Counted from the stretch's first letter, positions 25,471-34,421 are shown. The stretch: 64,000 nucleotides of DNA from Veillonella ratti (GCF_003992115.1 NZ_RQUX01000005.1:62001-126000), one strand, 5' to 3'. The notes: generated from the letters alone by a model not told the origin. Program-made: numbers and translations.

Positions 25471-26373
25471 ATGAAAAAATTATTAACAGTCATCGCTGCC
25501 GTAATCTTAGTTATCGGTCTCGTAGCCGGTTGCGGCTCTTCCAACAATGGTGGTGGCGATAAAAAACAAGGTACTATCGGTTTCTCCGTATCCACCTTAA
25601 ACAATCCGTTCTTCGTATCTTTAAAAGACGGTGTTGAAAAACAGGCTAAAGAATTAGGCCTTAAAGTTAAAATCGTTGACGCTCAAAACGACCCTGCAAA
25701 ACAGGCTAATGACGTTGCCGATTTATTAGAAAGCGGCGTATCCGTATTGATTGTTAACCCGGTTGACTCCGCAGCGATTGCTACTTCCGTTGAAGCAGCC
25801 AATGCTAAAAATATTCCGGTTATCACTGTTGACCGCTCTACCGACAAAGGTAAAGTTGTCGCTCACATCGCGTCCGATAACGTAAAAGGCGGCGAAATGG
25901 CAGCCCAGTTAATCGTCGACAAACTCGGCAATGGCACTAAAGTTGCTGAAATCGAAGGTATCCCGGGCGCTTCCGCTACGCGCGAACGTGGTCAAGGCTT
26001 CCACAATGTAGCCGACAAATCTTTAGACGTGGTAGCTAAACAGAGTGCTGATTTTGACCGCACTAAAGGCTTAAACGTTTCCACTAACATTCTTCAAGCT
26101 AACCCAGATGTAAAAGCTATTTTTGCTCACAATGACGAAATGGCGCTTGGTGCTATCCAAGCTGCTAAATCGGCAGGCAAACAAGTTTTCATCGTAGGTT
26201 TTGACGGTACTGCCGATGCTGAAAAAGCTGTTCAAGACGGCACCTTAGCGGCTACTATCGCACAACAACCTGAATTGATGGGTAAAATTGCTGTAGATAC
26301 TGCTTCCAAAGTTATCAAAGGTGAAACAGTAGAAAGCAAGATTCCTGTAGAACTTAAAGTAGTAACTAAATAA
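25471..26373 (+). CDS. rbsB: ribose-binding lipoprotein RbsB
   Basis: RbsB captures extracytoplasmic ribose for RbsAC. The 300-residue protein begins with MKKLLTVIAAVILVIGLVAG and a lipobox ending at a cysteine (VAGCGSSNNGG), so it is a lipoprotein; a Ser/Asn/Gly linker follows. The mature protein is a type I periplasmic-binding fold with FSVSTLNNPFFVSLKDG, NPVDSAAIATSVEAAN, GIPGASATRERGQGF and AHNDEMALGAIQA. I chose the ATG preceded by GTAGGAGGTTAGGA; an upstream extension of 14 codons lies inside rbsC and is unlikely. Confidence 0.96.
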   Translation: MKKLLTVIAAVILVIGLVAGCGSSNNGGGDKKQGTIGFSVSTLNNPFFVSLKDGVEKQAKELGLKVKIVDAQNDPAKQANDVADLLESGVSVLIVNPVDSAAIATSVEAANAKNIPVITVDRSTDKGKVVAHIASDNVKGGEMAAQLIVDKLGNGTKVAEIEGIPGASATRERGQGFHNVADKSLDVVAKQSADFDRTKGLNVSTNILQANPDVKAIFAHNDEMALGAIQAAKSAGKQVFIVGFDGTADAEKAVQDGTLAATIAQQPELMGKIAVDTASKVIKGETVESKIPVELKVVTK

Positions 26374-26413
26374 AACATATGCTTTGATACGTTGATAGAA
26401 ACATTGATAGAAC

Positions 26414-26456
26414 AAAAGCTGTGTACAGTTCGTTGGGTATCTGTACACAGCTTTTT
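26414..26456 (+). terminator. Terminator of the rbs operon
   Basis: The perfect 15-bp stem AAAAGCTGTGTACAG / CTGTACACAGCTTTT has a 12-base loop and is followed by T residues, 40 bases after rbsB. Confidence 0.9.
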
Positions 26457-26574
26457 ATATTTCTAATTAAAATAGTCCACCTCTCATTTTGATTATAACG
26501 CATTCATCTCATACATAAAATGCATTAATAATGATTTTTCTATTTAATTCAACACTAAAGAGTGGTACAATAAA

Positions 26575-26675
26575 TTGTATACGAAATTGCCCGACAGACA
26601 TAATCTCGTCAGACAAAATCGCTAAATTCTCAGACAAAGACGCTATTATAAGCAGAACATATACTTTTTGTCTGA
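26575..26675 (+). promoter_or_regulatory. lrp upstream region with TCAGACAAA repeats
   Basis: TTGTAT (26575-26580) and CATAAT (26599-26604) are 18 bases apart and may form a promoter. Just downstream are TCAGACAAAA (26609-26618) and TCAGACAAAG (26630-26639), 21 bases apart, and the inverted TTTTGTCTGA (26666-26675). Repeats spaced by two helical turns and placed before an Lrp-family gene suggest autoregulatory sites. This is inferred from the pattern only. Confidence 0.5.
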
Positions 26676-26720
26676 TACCTCGGATGCTTCGATTCCGACC
26701 TTTGAAAGGAGATATTAATT

Positions 26721-27233
26721 ATGAGTAATTTTACTGTAACTGCTACTGACAAAAAGCTGCTCGACCTTTTGGCGACAGACGCGAAATTAACCCATGACCA
26801 ATTGGCGGCCATGTTAGGTGTAGCCGAAGCTGAGGTATCTGAACGTATCGCCGCGCTCGAAGCGGAAGGCATTATCAAAGGCTATCAAGCCGTAATTGAC
26901 TGGGAAGCCATCGATGCCAATAAGGCAACTGCCCTCATTCAACTAAAAGTTACACCGGAACCTGATCAAGGCTTCGATAAACTCGCCCACCGCATCATGC
27001 AATTCGAAGAGGTGGAAGGTGTCTATCTCATGTCCGGCGGTTATGATTTGACCGTTATCATTCAGGGTCAAAGCATGCGCGATATCGCCCTCTTTGTAGC
27101 ACGTCGTCTTTCCACTTTGGAAGGTGTACAAGGCACGGGGACGCACTTTATCTTGAGTCGCTACAAAGACCGTAATGTAATCTACCATGACGAAGAACAA
27201 AAAGAAACAAGGAGTAATGTGTTCTATGATTAA
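26721..27233 (+). CDS. Lrp/AsnC-family transcriptional regulator
   Basis: A 170-residue Lrp/AsnC regulator. Residues 8-55 are the winged helix-turn-helix (LLDLLATDAKLTHDQLAAMLGVAEAEVSE is part of it) and residues 75-155 are the RAM ligand-binding domain (VEGVYLMSGGYDLTVIIQG). Its 3' end overlaps the start of the aminotransferase gene by 8 bases, so it probably controls amino-acid metabolism together with that gene. The effector is unknown. AAAGGAGAT precedes the ATG. Confidence 0.93.
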   Translation: MSNFTVTATDKKLLDLLATDAKLTHDQLAAMLGVAEAEVSERIAALEAEGIIKGYQAVIDWEAIDANKATALIQLKVTPEPDQGFDKLAHRIMQFEEVEGVYLMSGGYDLTVIIQGQSMRDIALFVARRLSTLEGVQGTGTHFILSRYKDRNVIYHDEEQKETRSNVFYD

Positions 27234-28401
27234 TTATGATAAATTTTTAAATCGTGAGCTGTCCAATGTAAAACCGTCCGGTATTCGCCGATTCTTCGAC
27301 ATTGCCAGCGAAATTGATGATGTTATTTCCCTCAGCATCGGCGAACCGGATTTCACCACACCATGGCATATTCGTGAAACCGGTATCGATACCTTAGAAA
27401 AAGGTAAGACCTGGTACTCACCAAATCGCGGTTTTGCGGACTTACGCGAAGAAATCAGCCGTTGGTTCACTCGTAAATACGATGTAACGTATGATCCCGC
27501 TACTGACATTCTGGTCACTGTTGGCGGTTCTGAAGCCATCGATTTAGCTCTTCGTGCCCTCATTAACGAAGGTGACGAAGTACTCATTCCGGTGCCTAGC
27601 TTTGTTTGCTACACGCCACTTACGGAAGTAGCCAAAGGTGTGTCCGTACCGGTGGAAACCAAAGCGGAAAATAACTTCCGCCTTACGGCCGAAGATATTC
27701 GCTCCCACATTACACCTAAAACCAAATTGCTCGTTTTGCCATTCCCTAATAATCCAACCGGTGCGACTATGCGCCGTGAACATTTGGAGGAAATCGCCAA
27801 AGTCATCGAAGAACATGACTTGCTCGTTATTTCCGATGAACTCTACAGCGAGTTGACCTACGGATCCGAACAACATGTAACCATCGCATCAGTTCCGGGC
27901 ATGAAAGAACGAACCATCGTCATTAACGGCTTCTCCAAAGCCTTCGCTATGACGGGATGGCGTCTCGGCATGGCGCTCGGTCCAAAAGAAATTATCACCC
28001 AAATGACAAAACTTCATCAATACGGCATCATGAGCGCCCCATCGGTTGCTCAATATGCTGCCATTGAAGCGTTGAAACACGGGGATAAAGATATTGAATA
28101 CATGCGCGATCAGTACGATATTCGTCGTCGCCTCTTGGTTAAAACCTTTAACCAATTGGGCCTCACTTGCTTCGAACCGGAAGGTGCCTTCTATGTGTTT
28201 CCGGACATCCGCTCCACCGGCCTCGATTCGGAAACCTTCTGTGAAAAATTACTTTACGCCAAACACGTAGCCGTCGTGCCGGGCAATGCCTTCGGTGATT
28301 GCGGTGAAGGCTTCGTGCGCGTTGCCTACGCTAATTCCTTAGCGAATATTAAAGAAGCGTTAAAACGTATTGCCGATTTCTTGGATGAATTGAAAAATTA
28401 A
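27226..28401 (+). CDS. class I/II PLP-dependent aminotransferase
   Basis: A 391-residue fold-type I aminotransferase. Motifs: SLSIGEPDFTTP near the N terminus, VGGSEAIDLALRALI for PLP phosphate binding, FPNNPTGATM, SDELYSELTY and the PLP lysine in INGFSKAFAMTGWRLG near residue 235; the substrate-carboxylate arginine is in GFVRVAYANS. It resembles AspB/PatA-type aspartate or aromatic aminotransferases, but specificity is not determinable. I set the start at the second ATG, with AAGGAG 11 bases before; the first ATG sits too close to that site. It forms a two-gene operon with the Lrp gene. Confidence 0.92.
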   Translation: MINYDKFLNRELSNVKPSGIRRFFDIASEIDDVISLSIGEPDFTTPWHIRETGIDTLEKGKTWYSPNRGFADLREEISRWFTRKYDVTYDPATDILVTVGGSEAIDLALRALINEGDEVLIPVPSFVCYTPLTEVAKGVSVPVETKAENNFRLTAEDIRSHITPKTKLLVLPFPNNPTGATMRREHLEEIAKVIEEHDLLVISDELYSELTYGSEQHVTIASVPGMKERTIVINGFSKAFAMTGWRLGMALGPKEIITQMTKLHQYGIMSAPSVAQYAAIEALKHGDKDIEYMRDQYDIRRRLLVKTFNQLGLTCFEPEGAFYVFPDIRSTGLDSETFCEKLLYAKHVAVVPGNAFGDCGEGFVRVAYANSLANIKEALKRIADFLDELKN

Positions 28402-28415
28402 GAAAAATAAATTAG

Positions 28416-28446
28416 AAACGCCTTCGCATACCGTGAAGGCGTTTTG
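28416..28446 (+). terminator. Terminator after the aminotransferase gene
   Basis: AACGCCTTC pairs with GAAGGCGTT around a 9-base loop, followed by T residues, 14 bases after the stop codon. Confidence 0.85.
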
Positions 28447-28494
28447 CTTGCCTACAGCTTTCGCTCTTAAAGGCAGCCTCTAAACCAGGCATGC

Positions 28495-28529
28495 AAAAAG
28501 CCCTCTCACAAGTCGTGAGAGGGCTTTTG
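28495..28529. terminator. Bidirectional terminator before the nitrite/sulfite reductase 3' end
   Basis: The perfect 14-bp stem AAAAGCCCTCTCAC / GTGAGAGGGCTTTT has a 5-base loop and lies between convergent genes. Confidence 0.9.
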
Positions 28530-28599
28530 TTATATGCAGTTACTTTGGTATCGCTTAGGGATATAATCTTCCCTAAGCACCTAAATTAACCGAGTTTTA

Positions 28600-30168
28600 T
28601 TAGATATATTTTTTAGCCAACGCTTCAAAATCGGCTTCATGATCCTGAATCCAAATATCATAGGCCACGCCGGCATCATTTAAAGTCTTAGCCAATTCAG
28701 CAAAGAAAGCCGGTAAATCAGCGGTTGTAATGGCACCCAAAGGTTCACCGAACGTTACAACGCCCAATTCATCACTACCGCCTTTAAATAAATTGAAGGC
28801 CGGTTGCGGTTTGCCGTCTACTTGTTTTACAAAACCGTGTAAACCTAATGTACCGATTTGATGAGTACCACAAGAAGATGGGCAACCGGAAATGTGGATT
28901 TTTGGCAATAAGCTGTCATCAATACCTTCCGCTTTTAAGTGCGCCAAAATATCTTTGTACGCGGCCTGAGAGTTCTGGAAACCTACCTGACATTTAGAAG
29001 CGCCTACGCAGCATACGCTGGCAGAGAAGTTGGAAGTAGAGCTGTCATCTTTGATTAAGTCATACACTTTGCGTGCTTCATCAGCCGTCAAGTTAATGAA
29101 ATACGTGCCTTCTTCACCGGTCATACGAGCTTCGGTGCCTTCCAAGGAACCTACGTATTGGAATACGTCACGAGCCACTACCGGCTGCGCATGGCCTCCT
29201 ACCGGATGATAGTATACATAGTATAAACCGTCTTGAACCTGTTCACCGATTAAGCCGTTAGCTTTCGCCAATTCTTCTTGAGATAATTTACCGGAACCGG
29301 TTTTAGTGATTTTAGTATCAGGCAAAGTGAAGTCCAAATCTTCCACGCGTTTAGTGAACAACAAGAATTTGTTGAATGTTTCACGGAATTTATCTTCGCC
29401 CATTTCAGCAACCATGTAACGAGTACGGTTTTTGCTGCGAGTCTTATAATCCGCATTTTCAATAAACGTACGAACCATAGCTTTAATGTAGTATAACATT
29501 TCGGATGGATCTACTTTTTCAGCCAATAAAATGCCTTTACGCGGATTGCCGCCGAGACCGCCCGCTGCATATACCGTAAACGTGCCGTCAGCTTGAGCCC
29601 AGAAACCTAAGTCTTTGAAGGTTACGTGGGTAGCATTTTCAAGACCGTTCGTAAACGCAATTTTAAGTTTACGCGGCATTTTAAAATCAGGAATTAACGT
29701 CAAAATATATTCGCTGGCCACTTGTACATATGGTGTAATGTCAAACGGTTCGCCCGGTGTTACACCACGTAATGGGCTGGCCGCAATATTACGCGGATGG
29801 TCACCGCCGCCACCACGGGAATAAATGCCCTGCGCATGGCATTCTTTAAACATTTCAATAATTTGCGGACCCTGAAGGCTATGAATCTGAATAGATTGAC
29901 CGGTCGTAAAATGTAAATGTGGCAAATCATTGCGTGTGAATAAATCAGCTAAGAAGGCTAGTTGCTTTTGCGTAATACGTCCCCCCGGTAAACGCAAACG
30001 GAACATGCCCGTATTAGCGCCGCGTTCTGCATAGGTACCGAACGGGCCGGACAAGCCTTTGTAGTCGTTAACTGAAATTTCTTTGTTAAAGAATTGTTCG
30101 CTTACTTTAGCGAACTTCGGTAAATCTTTGATGAGGCGTGCTTTCACCTCTTCTGTTAAAAATGTCAT
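28600..30168 (-). CDS. siroheme [4Fe-4S] nitrite/sulfite reductase
   Basis: A 522-residue ferredoxin-type assimilatory nitrite or sulfite reductase, catalysing six-electron reduction at a siroheme-[4Fe-4S] centre. It has two ferredoxin-like repeats (MFRLRLPGGRITQKQL near residue 55 and a second near 340), GGGGDHPRNIAASPLRG, and the cluster motifs VCCVGASKCQVG near 400 and SGCPSSCGTHQIG near 440 supplying four cysteines. NirA-type and Sir-type enzymes look alike here, so the substrate is left open. It is monocistronic with a strongly structured upstream control region containing CRP/FNR-like sites. Confidence 0.9.
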   Translation of the reverse strand: MTFLTEEVKARLIKDLPKFAKVSEQFFNKEISVNDYKGLSGPFGTYAERGANTGMFRLRLPGGRITQKQLAFLADLFTRNDLPHLHFTTGQSIQIHSLQGPQIIEMFKECHAQGIYSRGGGGDHPRNIAASPLRGVTPGEPFDITPYVQVASEYILTLIPDFKMPRKLKIAFTNGLENATHVTFKDLGFWAQADGTFTVYAAGGLGGNPRKGILLAEKVDPSEMLYYIKAMVRTFIENADYKTRSKNRTRYMVAEMGEDKFRETFNKFLLFTKRVEDLDFTLPDTKITKTGSGKLSQEELAKANGLIGEQVQDGLYYVYYHPVGGHAQPVVARDVFQYVGSLEGTEARMTGEEGTYFINLTADEARKVYDLIKDDSSTSNFSASVCCVGASKCQVGFQNSQAAYKDILAHLKAEGIDDSLLPKIHISGCPSSCGTHQIGTLGLHGFVKQVDGKPQPAFNLFKGGSDELGVVTFGEPLGAITTADLPAFFAELAKTLNDAGVAYDIWIQDHEADFEALAKKYI

Positions 30169-30231
30169 CTTATATCCCTCTCGTTTCTTTATAATGACAT
30201 ACTTATATCAACTTCAAATACAACTAGTTCA

Positions 30232-30283
30232 ATCGTAACACGTCCCCCGAACCGCGTCAATATTGAACACGACTCGAGGGACG
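30232..30283 (-). promoter_or_regulatory. Hairpin and possible proximal promoter before the reductase gene
   Basis: CGTCCCTCGA pairs with TCGGGGGACG (one mismatch) over a loop of 23 bases at 30241-30283. The same stretch holds TTGACG (30255-30260) and TACGAT (30232-30237), 17 bases apart on the minus strand. It is either a structured leader of a longer transcript or a second promoter. Confidence 0.45.
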
Positions 30284-30345
30284 AAATATGTCTCTATTTG
30301 ATTTAATAGCATTAAGCAATGCGCATACAAATCAAACCAATAATC

Positions 30346-30439
30346 AGTATAAATCTAATGTAATAAGGGAGTTGTGACAATTGTCACACTTGTAAAAATT
30401 GTCACATCTGTTACAATCGGCCGCATGACAATTGTCAGC
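30346..30439 (-). promoter_or_regulatory. CRP/FNR-type sites and -10 box of the reductase promoter
   Basis: TGTGACAATTGTCACA (30373-30388) is a perfect TGTGA-N6-TCACA palindrome. TGTAAAAATTGTCACA (30391-30406) differs at two positions, and CATGACAATTGTCAGC (30424-30439) keeps the 12-base core. On the minus strand TATACT (30346-30351) predicts a start at 30339, placing the first site at -41.5, the class II activator position. There is no good -35 box, as expected for an activated promoter. The regulator is not in the window. Confidence 0.68.
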
Positions 30440-30444
30440 TTTTA

Positions 30445-31284
30445 TTACCGATGATAGCCTCCCTGTTTAGCTCTAGGCGGTTGCAAAATCATAGACCACA
30501 TAATCCCTGCTTTTAAGCCGCCCGGCGGCAGGCGATGATTGCCACCGTGAAAAACATGGCGCCCCGTCATAGACGCAGTCGGTTGCCATACATTCGGAGC
30601 CGGCACCGTTTTAGCCGGTTGTGCCGATGGTATGGTTGTACGATTCGGCGAAATCGTAGCCGTCTTCGGCGCCTGGCGAGTCGCAGTTTGACGCGTAGCT
30701 GCCGTTGTCGTCGTTTGTTGACGCGCCGAATCCCGGCGCGCCGGTTCTACAGTTGGCTCTACACGCTGTCTGGCCACCACGATAACCGGTTCTTCCCGTC
30801 TTACATCGTTCGGCACAGGCACAGATTCCGGTCTCGAAGCTTCTTGTGGCAGTGAGGCTTCACGCGGTAACGCCGCTTCTTGAGGACGCGGTGCTTCGTT
30901 AGAGATGGTTGTCGGCCGTGGCGCCGTTGGCGTCTTACGTTCCATTTTAATGCCGTAATGCCGCTCCATTTCTTCCCAGGTCATAGCCTCTTCGCTGCGA
31001 CTGCTCGCCTTAGCGTTACCGGTTCGCGTATTGCCTGCAGGCCCCATGCCTCCCGTTGTACGATTACGCTGCCCTTCACTTGGCGGCATAGGATTCGTCG
31101 GTTGCTGTGACCGCGGTCCCGGACGGTTCTGCTCACCCGGATTTGACCAATCGTAATCAGTCCTATTTTCTACATTCGTATTGTCTTCATTAGGATTACC
31201 ATCTTGAGGATTACGCTTCTTTTTACGAGTACTCAAAATAACATTCCCCAATATAATCAATACGACTAATAAACCCAAATCCAT
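30445..31284 (-). CDS. single-pass membrane protein with Pro-rich region, flotillin operon
   Basis: A 279-residue protein of unknown function. Residues 1-18 (MDLGLLVVLIILGNVIL) are one membrane segment followed by the basic stop-transfer STRKKKR. Residues 25-240 are low-complexity, rich in Pro, Arg, Thr, Gln and Asn, with repeated PREASLPQEASRPE-like units and RQTATRQ. A short folded-looking C-terminal motif follows (LKAGIMWSMILQPPRAK). It ends a three-gene operon, 12 bases after floA. It could anchor or scaffold partners of flotillin rafts, which is inferred from context. Confidence 0.75.
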   Translation of the reverse strand: MDLGLLVVLIILGNVILSTRKKKRNPQDGNPNEDNTNVENRTDYDWSNPGEQNRPGPRSQQPTNPMPPSEGQRNRTTGGMGPAGNTRTGNAKASSRSEEAMTWEEMERHYGIKMERKTPTAPRPTTISNEAPRPQEAALPREASLPQEASRPESVPVPNDVRREEPVIVVARQRVEPTVEPARRDSARQQTTTTAATRQTATRQAPKTATISPNRTTIPSAQPAKTVPAPNVWQPTASMTGRHVFHGGNHRLPPGGLKAGIMWSMILQPPRAKQGGYHR

Positions 31285-31296
31285 AGCTTACCTCCG

Positions 31297-32304
31297 CTAT
31301 TTATTGCGCGGATTTGGCTGAGTTGTCAGTTCAGTGGTTTCCCCTTCAGCGATAGTCTCACGCATTTTGGTATCTGCCATAATATTGTTCATATTGTAAT
31401 AATCCATAACACCCATATGACCATCACGCAATGCTTGCGATAAAGCCTGTGGTACTTCGGCCTGCGCTTCCACAACTTTCGCCTGCATTTCCTGCGTGTA
31501 AGCTCTCATTTCCTGTTCTTTTGCAACAGCCATGGCACGACGTTCTTCGGCTTTCGCCTGAGCGATATTCTTATCCGCTTCCGCCTGATCCGTCATAAGC
31601 TGAGCCCCGATATTACGTCCTACATCAACGTCGGCAATATCGATGGACAAGATTTCAAAAGCCGAACCCGCATCAAGGCCCTTATTCAATACGGTACGGG
31701 AAATGTGATCCGGATTTTCAAGTACATCCGTATGTTCTTCCGAAGAACCTACAGTCGTTACGATACCTTCGCCGACACGAGCAATAATCGTCGCTTCACC
31801 GGCACCGCCGACCAAGCGATCAATATTGGCACGCACCGTTACACGGGCGCGAACTTTAAGTTCGATACCGTTTTTCGCAACGGCGGAAATCGTCGGGGTT
31901 TCAATAACTTTAGGATTAACACTCATTTGAACCGCTTCAAGCACATCACGACCGGCCAAGTCAATGGCGGCAGCACGTTCAAAAGTCAACGGAATGGACG
32001 CCCGTTCAGCCGCAATTAAAGCGTCAACAACGCGGTCTACATCACCGCCGGCCAAATAGTGAGCTTCCAACTGATTTACATTAACGGAAAGGCCCGCTTT
32101 ATTGGCTTTTACCAATGGCAAAACAATCTTCGACGGCGATACACGACGTAAGCGCATCCCAATCAAAGTAAAAATACCTACATTAACCCCGGCCGCCAAA
32201 GCTGAAATCCACAGTCCTAACGGTACAAAGTGGAAAAACAGGGCTGCGACTATGACGACGGAAACAACAATAAACATAAAACTAAAATTAACTAACGCTT
32301 CCAT
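31297..32304 (-). CDS. floA: flotillin-like protein FloA
   Basis: FloA organises functional membrane microdomains. The 335-residue protein has two N-terminal hydrophobic segments (residues 6-48, including [17 protein letters not shown]), the PHB/SPFH-like region ([21 protein letters not shown] near residue 145) and the Ala/Glu-rich coiled coil ([20 protein letters not shown] near 245) typical of the FloA family (UPF0365). It lies between nfeD upstream and the Pro-rich membrane protein downstream, a usual bacterial flotillin arrangement. AGGAGG precedes the ATG. Confidence 0.95.
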   Translation of the reverse strand: MEALVNFSFMFIVVSVVIVAALFFHFVPLGLWISALAAGVNVGIFTLIGMRLRRVSPSKIVLPLVKANKAGLSVNVNQLEAHYLAGGDVDRVVDALIAAERASIPLTFERAAAIDLAGRDVLEAVQMSVNPKVIETPTISAVAKNGIELKVRARVTVRANIDRLVGGAGEATIIARVGEGIVTTVGSSEEHTDVLENPDHISRTVLNKGLDAGSAFEILSIDIADVDVGRNIGAQLMTDQAEADKNIAQAKAEERRAMAVAKEQEMRAYTQEMQAKVVEAQAEVPQALSQALRDGHMGVMDYYNMNNIMADTKMRETIAEGETTELTTQPNPRNK

Positions 32305-32339
32305 AGGACCTCCTCATTTATTTATATAAAAATTTAAGA

Positions 32340-32816
32340 TTATTTAACTTCAGACTCAACTTTGCGAACTACTACACGGCCACCGGTAACAGCGACTACC
32401 ACGACTTTAGTACCCGGTTCGTAAAACTCACCGTCCGTAATTACATCAATAATGTTTTCACCGAAAAGAGCCCGTCCAGCCGGTCGTAATACTGACTGTG
32501 TTACACCTTCTTGACCTAATAAATCTACTCGTTCATCATTACCGCTGTAACCGCGATCCTTCGTGGACTCCAGCGATAAGGTCAAGCGTCTACCTATCCA
32601 GCTATTCGGCACTTCTCTAATCAACACAATGCCTATAATGAGCGAAATTACGGCTACAAAGGCCACTACTATCGATGCCATGGCACCGGCCCCTAAAAAT
32701 AAATAAAGTGCCGCCAATAAGGCAATCATACCGGCTACACCGAATACACAGGTCCCCGGAACTACTGCTTCAATCCCCAGAAGCACAATACCACCGATTA
32801 CTAAATAGGTTATCAT
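32340..32816 (-). CDS. NfeD-like membrane protein
   Basis: A 158-residue NfeD-family partner of flotillins. Residues 2-75 contain three to four membrane helices (ITYLVIGGIVLLGIEAVVPG, GVAGMIALLAALYLFLG and SIVVAFVAVISLIIGIVLI). The C-terminal part is the OB-fold NfeD domain (LLGQEGVTQSVLRPAGRALFG, YEPGTKVVVVAVTGGRVVVRKV). It lacks the serine-protease domain of long NfeD proteins. The ATG preceded by GGAGGAGG was chosen over an in-frame start 7 codons upstream. It leads the nfeD-floA operon. Confidence 0.92.
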   Translation of the reverse strand: MITYLVIGGIVLLGIEAVVPGTCVFGVAGMIALLAALYLFLGAGAMASIVVAFVAVISLIIGIVLIREVPNSWIGRRLTLSLESTKDRGYSGNDERVDLLGQEGVTQSVLRPAGRALFGENIIDVITDGEFYEPGTKVVVVAVTGGRVVVRKVESEVK

Positions 32817-32991
32817 CAGCCTCCTCCTTTCTTCCAAAATAGTCTCTTATCTAAATAATATTCAATATGCGAGATGATAATTCCTCTTTTTCAAAATGTA
32901 AATTCCTTCTTACACTTGACTTAGAGTCGACTTCAAGGATTATACTTTTTTAAACTTAAAGCTAGTATTAAAAAGATTAGAGGCGAATATA

Positions 32992-33465
32992 ATGAAAGCA
33001 TTAATAATTTACTATTCCTATCGTGGCAATACAAAGCATATTACTGATATTATTTCTAAAGAAACCGGTTTTGATACGCTACGTATTGACACAAATACAC
33101 CGTATACAGGAAGCTATAACCAAGTAGTAGCTCAAGGCAATGACGAAGTAAAAGCCGGCTATTGTCCGGAACTCAAACCGATTACTGTTAATCTTGACCA
33201 ATATGACACTATTATTTTGGGCACACCCGTATGGTGGTACACCTTCGCTCCGGCCATGCATACGTTTTTGAAAAATCACAACTTTACGGGCAAAACTATT
33301 TATCCGTTTGCCACCAATGGCGGCTGGCTTGGCCATACTTTTGAAGATATAAAAGATAGCTGCCAAGGTGCTGATGTGAAAAACGGCTTGAATGTACGTT
33401 TTGACGAATTTACCTTACGTACCTCAACGAAAGAAATTCAGAGTTGGATTCAGAAGATAAAATAA
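32992..33465 (+). CDS. flavodoxin-family protein
   Basis: A 157-residue flavodoxin-like FMN protein. The phosphate loop is YYSYRGNTKHITD at residues 8-20; VWWYTFAPAMHTFLKNH near residue 83 and PFATNGGWLGHTFEDIK near 105 are the aromatic and second flavin loops. It belongs to the short flavodoxin_4 type that reduces quinones or carries electrons. It is monocistronic; GAGGCGAATATA precedes the ATG. Confidence 0.88.
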   Translation: MKALIIYYSYRGNTKHITDIISKETGFDTLRIDTNTPYTGSYNQVVAQGNDEVKAGYCPELKPITVNLDQYDTIILGTPVWWYTFAPAMHTFLKNHNFTGKTIYPFATNGGWLGHTFEDIKDSCQGADVKNGLNVRFDEFTLRTSTKEIQSWIQKIK

Positions 33466-33470
33466 TATAC

Positions 33471-33512
33471 AAAACCTCTACGCGTGGTAATCACCGTTCA
33501 CGTAGAGGTTTT
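33471..33512. terminator. Bidirectional terminator between flavodoxin and NUDIX genes
   Basis: AAAACCTCTACG pairs with CGTAGAGGTTTT with a small inner stem, placed between two convergent genes. Confidence 0.85.
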
Positions 33513-33548
33513 ATTATTAACTAATATCTTAATTACGATTACTATCAA

Positions 33549-34166
33549 TTAATCAAACAAAGCCGGTGCTTCCGGATTTTCATAGGCTTTAAAGCACATC
33601 AAAACCTGCTCCTTTGAGCACTTTTCAACGGCCATATTATCCGGAATTTCGTCTTTGCTGAAAAATCCCGTTGCCGTTGTTTCGATGTTCTCTTCAAAAT
33701 GACCGCCCTCAAATTCACACATAACAAACACTTTGAAAACCCCATAGATTAAGTTCGTTACATTATGCTTGCGCCAATCCTGAATTGCAATAAGGCGCTT
33801 AGCTTTTACGTCATAGCCGGATTCTTCTTTCACTTCTTTTTCCGTATTGGAGGCAATTGTTTGATCTACATCGCACCCGCCGCCCGGGAGTGACCACTTA
33901 CCGGTATTTTCTCGAACGAGGAGAATCTTACCATCAACGAACACCGCAGCCCTGGTATCAATCTTCGGCGTCTGGTACCCTTCTTCATTGCAAAAGATAT
34001 CATACACCTTGCCCACCGGAATATCCGTTTTAACAGCCACCATTTCAGCAGCAATTTGGCGAAGTTCCCGGTAGCGTTCCAAATCGTATTTGTCCTTGCC
34101 ATATTCCAGCCCTGCCTGCGCTATACTTTGGATTCGAATTGCAAAATCAAGCCACTTATCGTTCAT
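33549..34166 (-). CDS. NUDIX hydrolase with N-terminal helical domain
   Basis: A 205-residue NUDIX hydrolase of the YjhB/NUDIX_N_2 type. Residues 1-60 are a helical substrate-specificity domain (KWLDFAIRIQSIAQAGLEYG) and residues 66-180 the NUDIX fold. The NUDIX box GGGCDVDQTIASNTEKEVKE is followed by ESGYDV, fitting Gx5Ex7REUxEExGU with K in place of the usual R. The substrate, probably a nucleoside diphosphate sugar or derivative, is unknown. The ATG preceded by GGGAGG is chosen over an upstream extension of 20 codons. It is monocistronic. Confidence 0.88.
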   Translation of the reverse strand: MNDKWLDFAIRIQSIAQAGLEYGKDKYDLERYRELRQIAAEMVAVKTDIPVGKVYDIFCNEEGYQTPKIDTRAAVFVDGKILLVRENTGKWSLPGGGCDVDQTIASNTEKEVKEESGYDVKAKRLIAIQDWRKHNVTNLIYGVFKVFVMCEFEGGHFEENIETTATGFFSKDEIPDNMAVEKCSKEQVLMCFKAYENPEAPALFD

Positions 34167-34421
34167 GTGTATGCCTCCCGATATCTCTATTCGATAAATT
34201 TTCTGACAACATAATCTAAACGTCAACCTATATCCTGAACTTCCTTCTTATTTAATCAGTTTAATATAGTTTAAAATTATGTTCAAAATAACAACTATTA
34301 TTTTAAATAATTTTACTATATAGACTTGTTAGCTCTATTATAATTCTCTAAACGAATAAAACATTTAACAGAATAATAATTATATTTATATACTTATGAT
34401 AATTTAACAGGATAACCAATT

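Noticed and set aside
26531-26728. 65-codon open frame before lrp
   Set aside because: It lacks a ribosome-binding site, its composition is not coding-like, and it overlaps the promoter and operator-like repeats.
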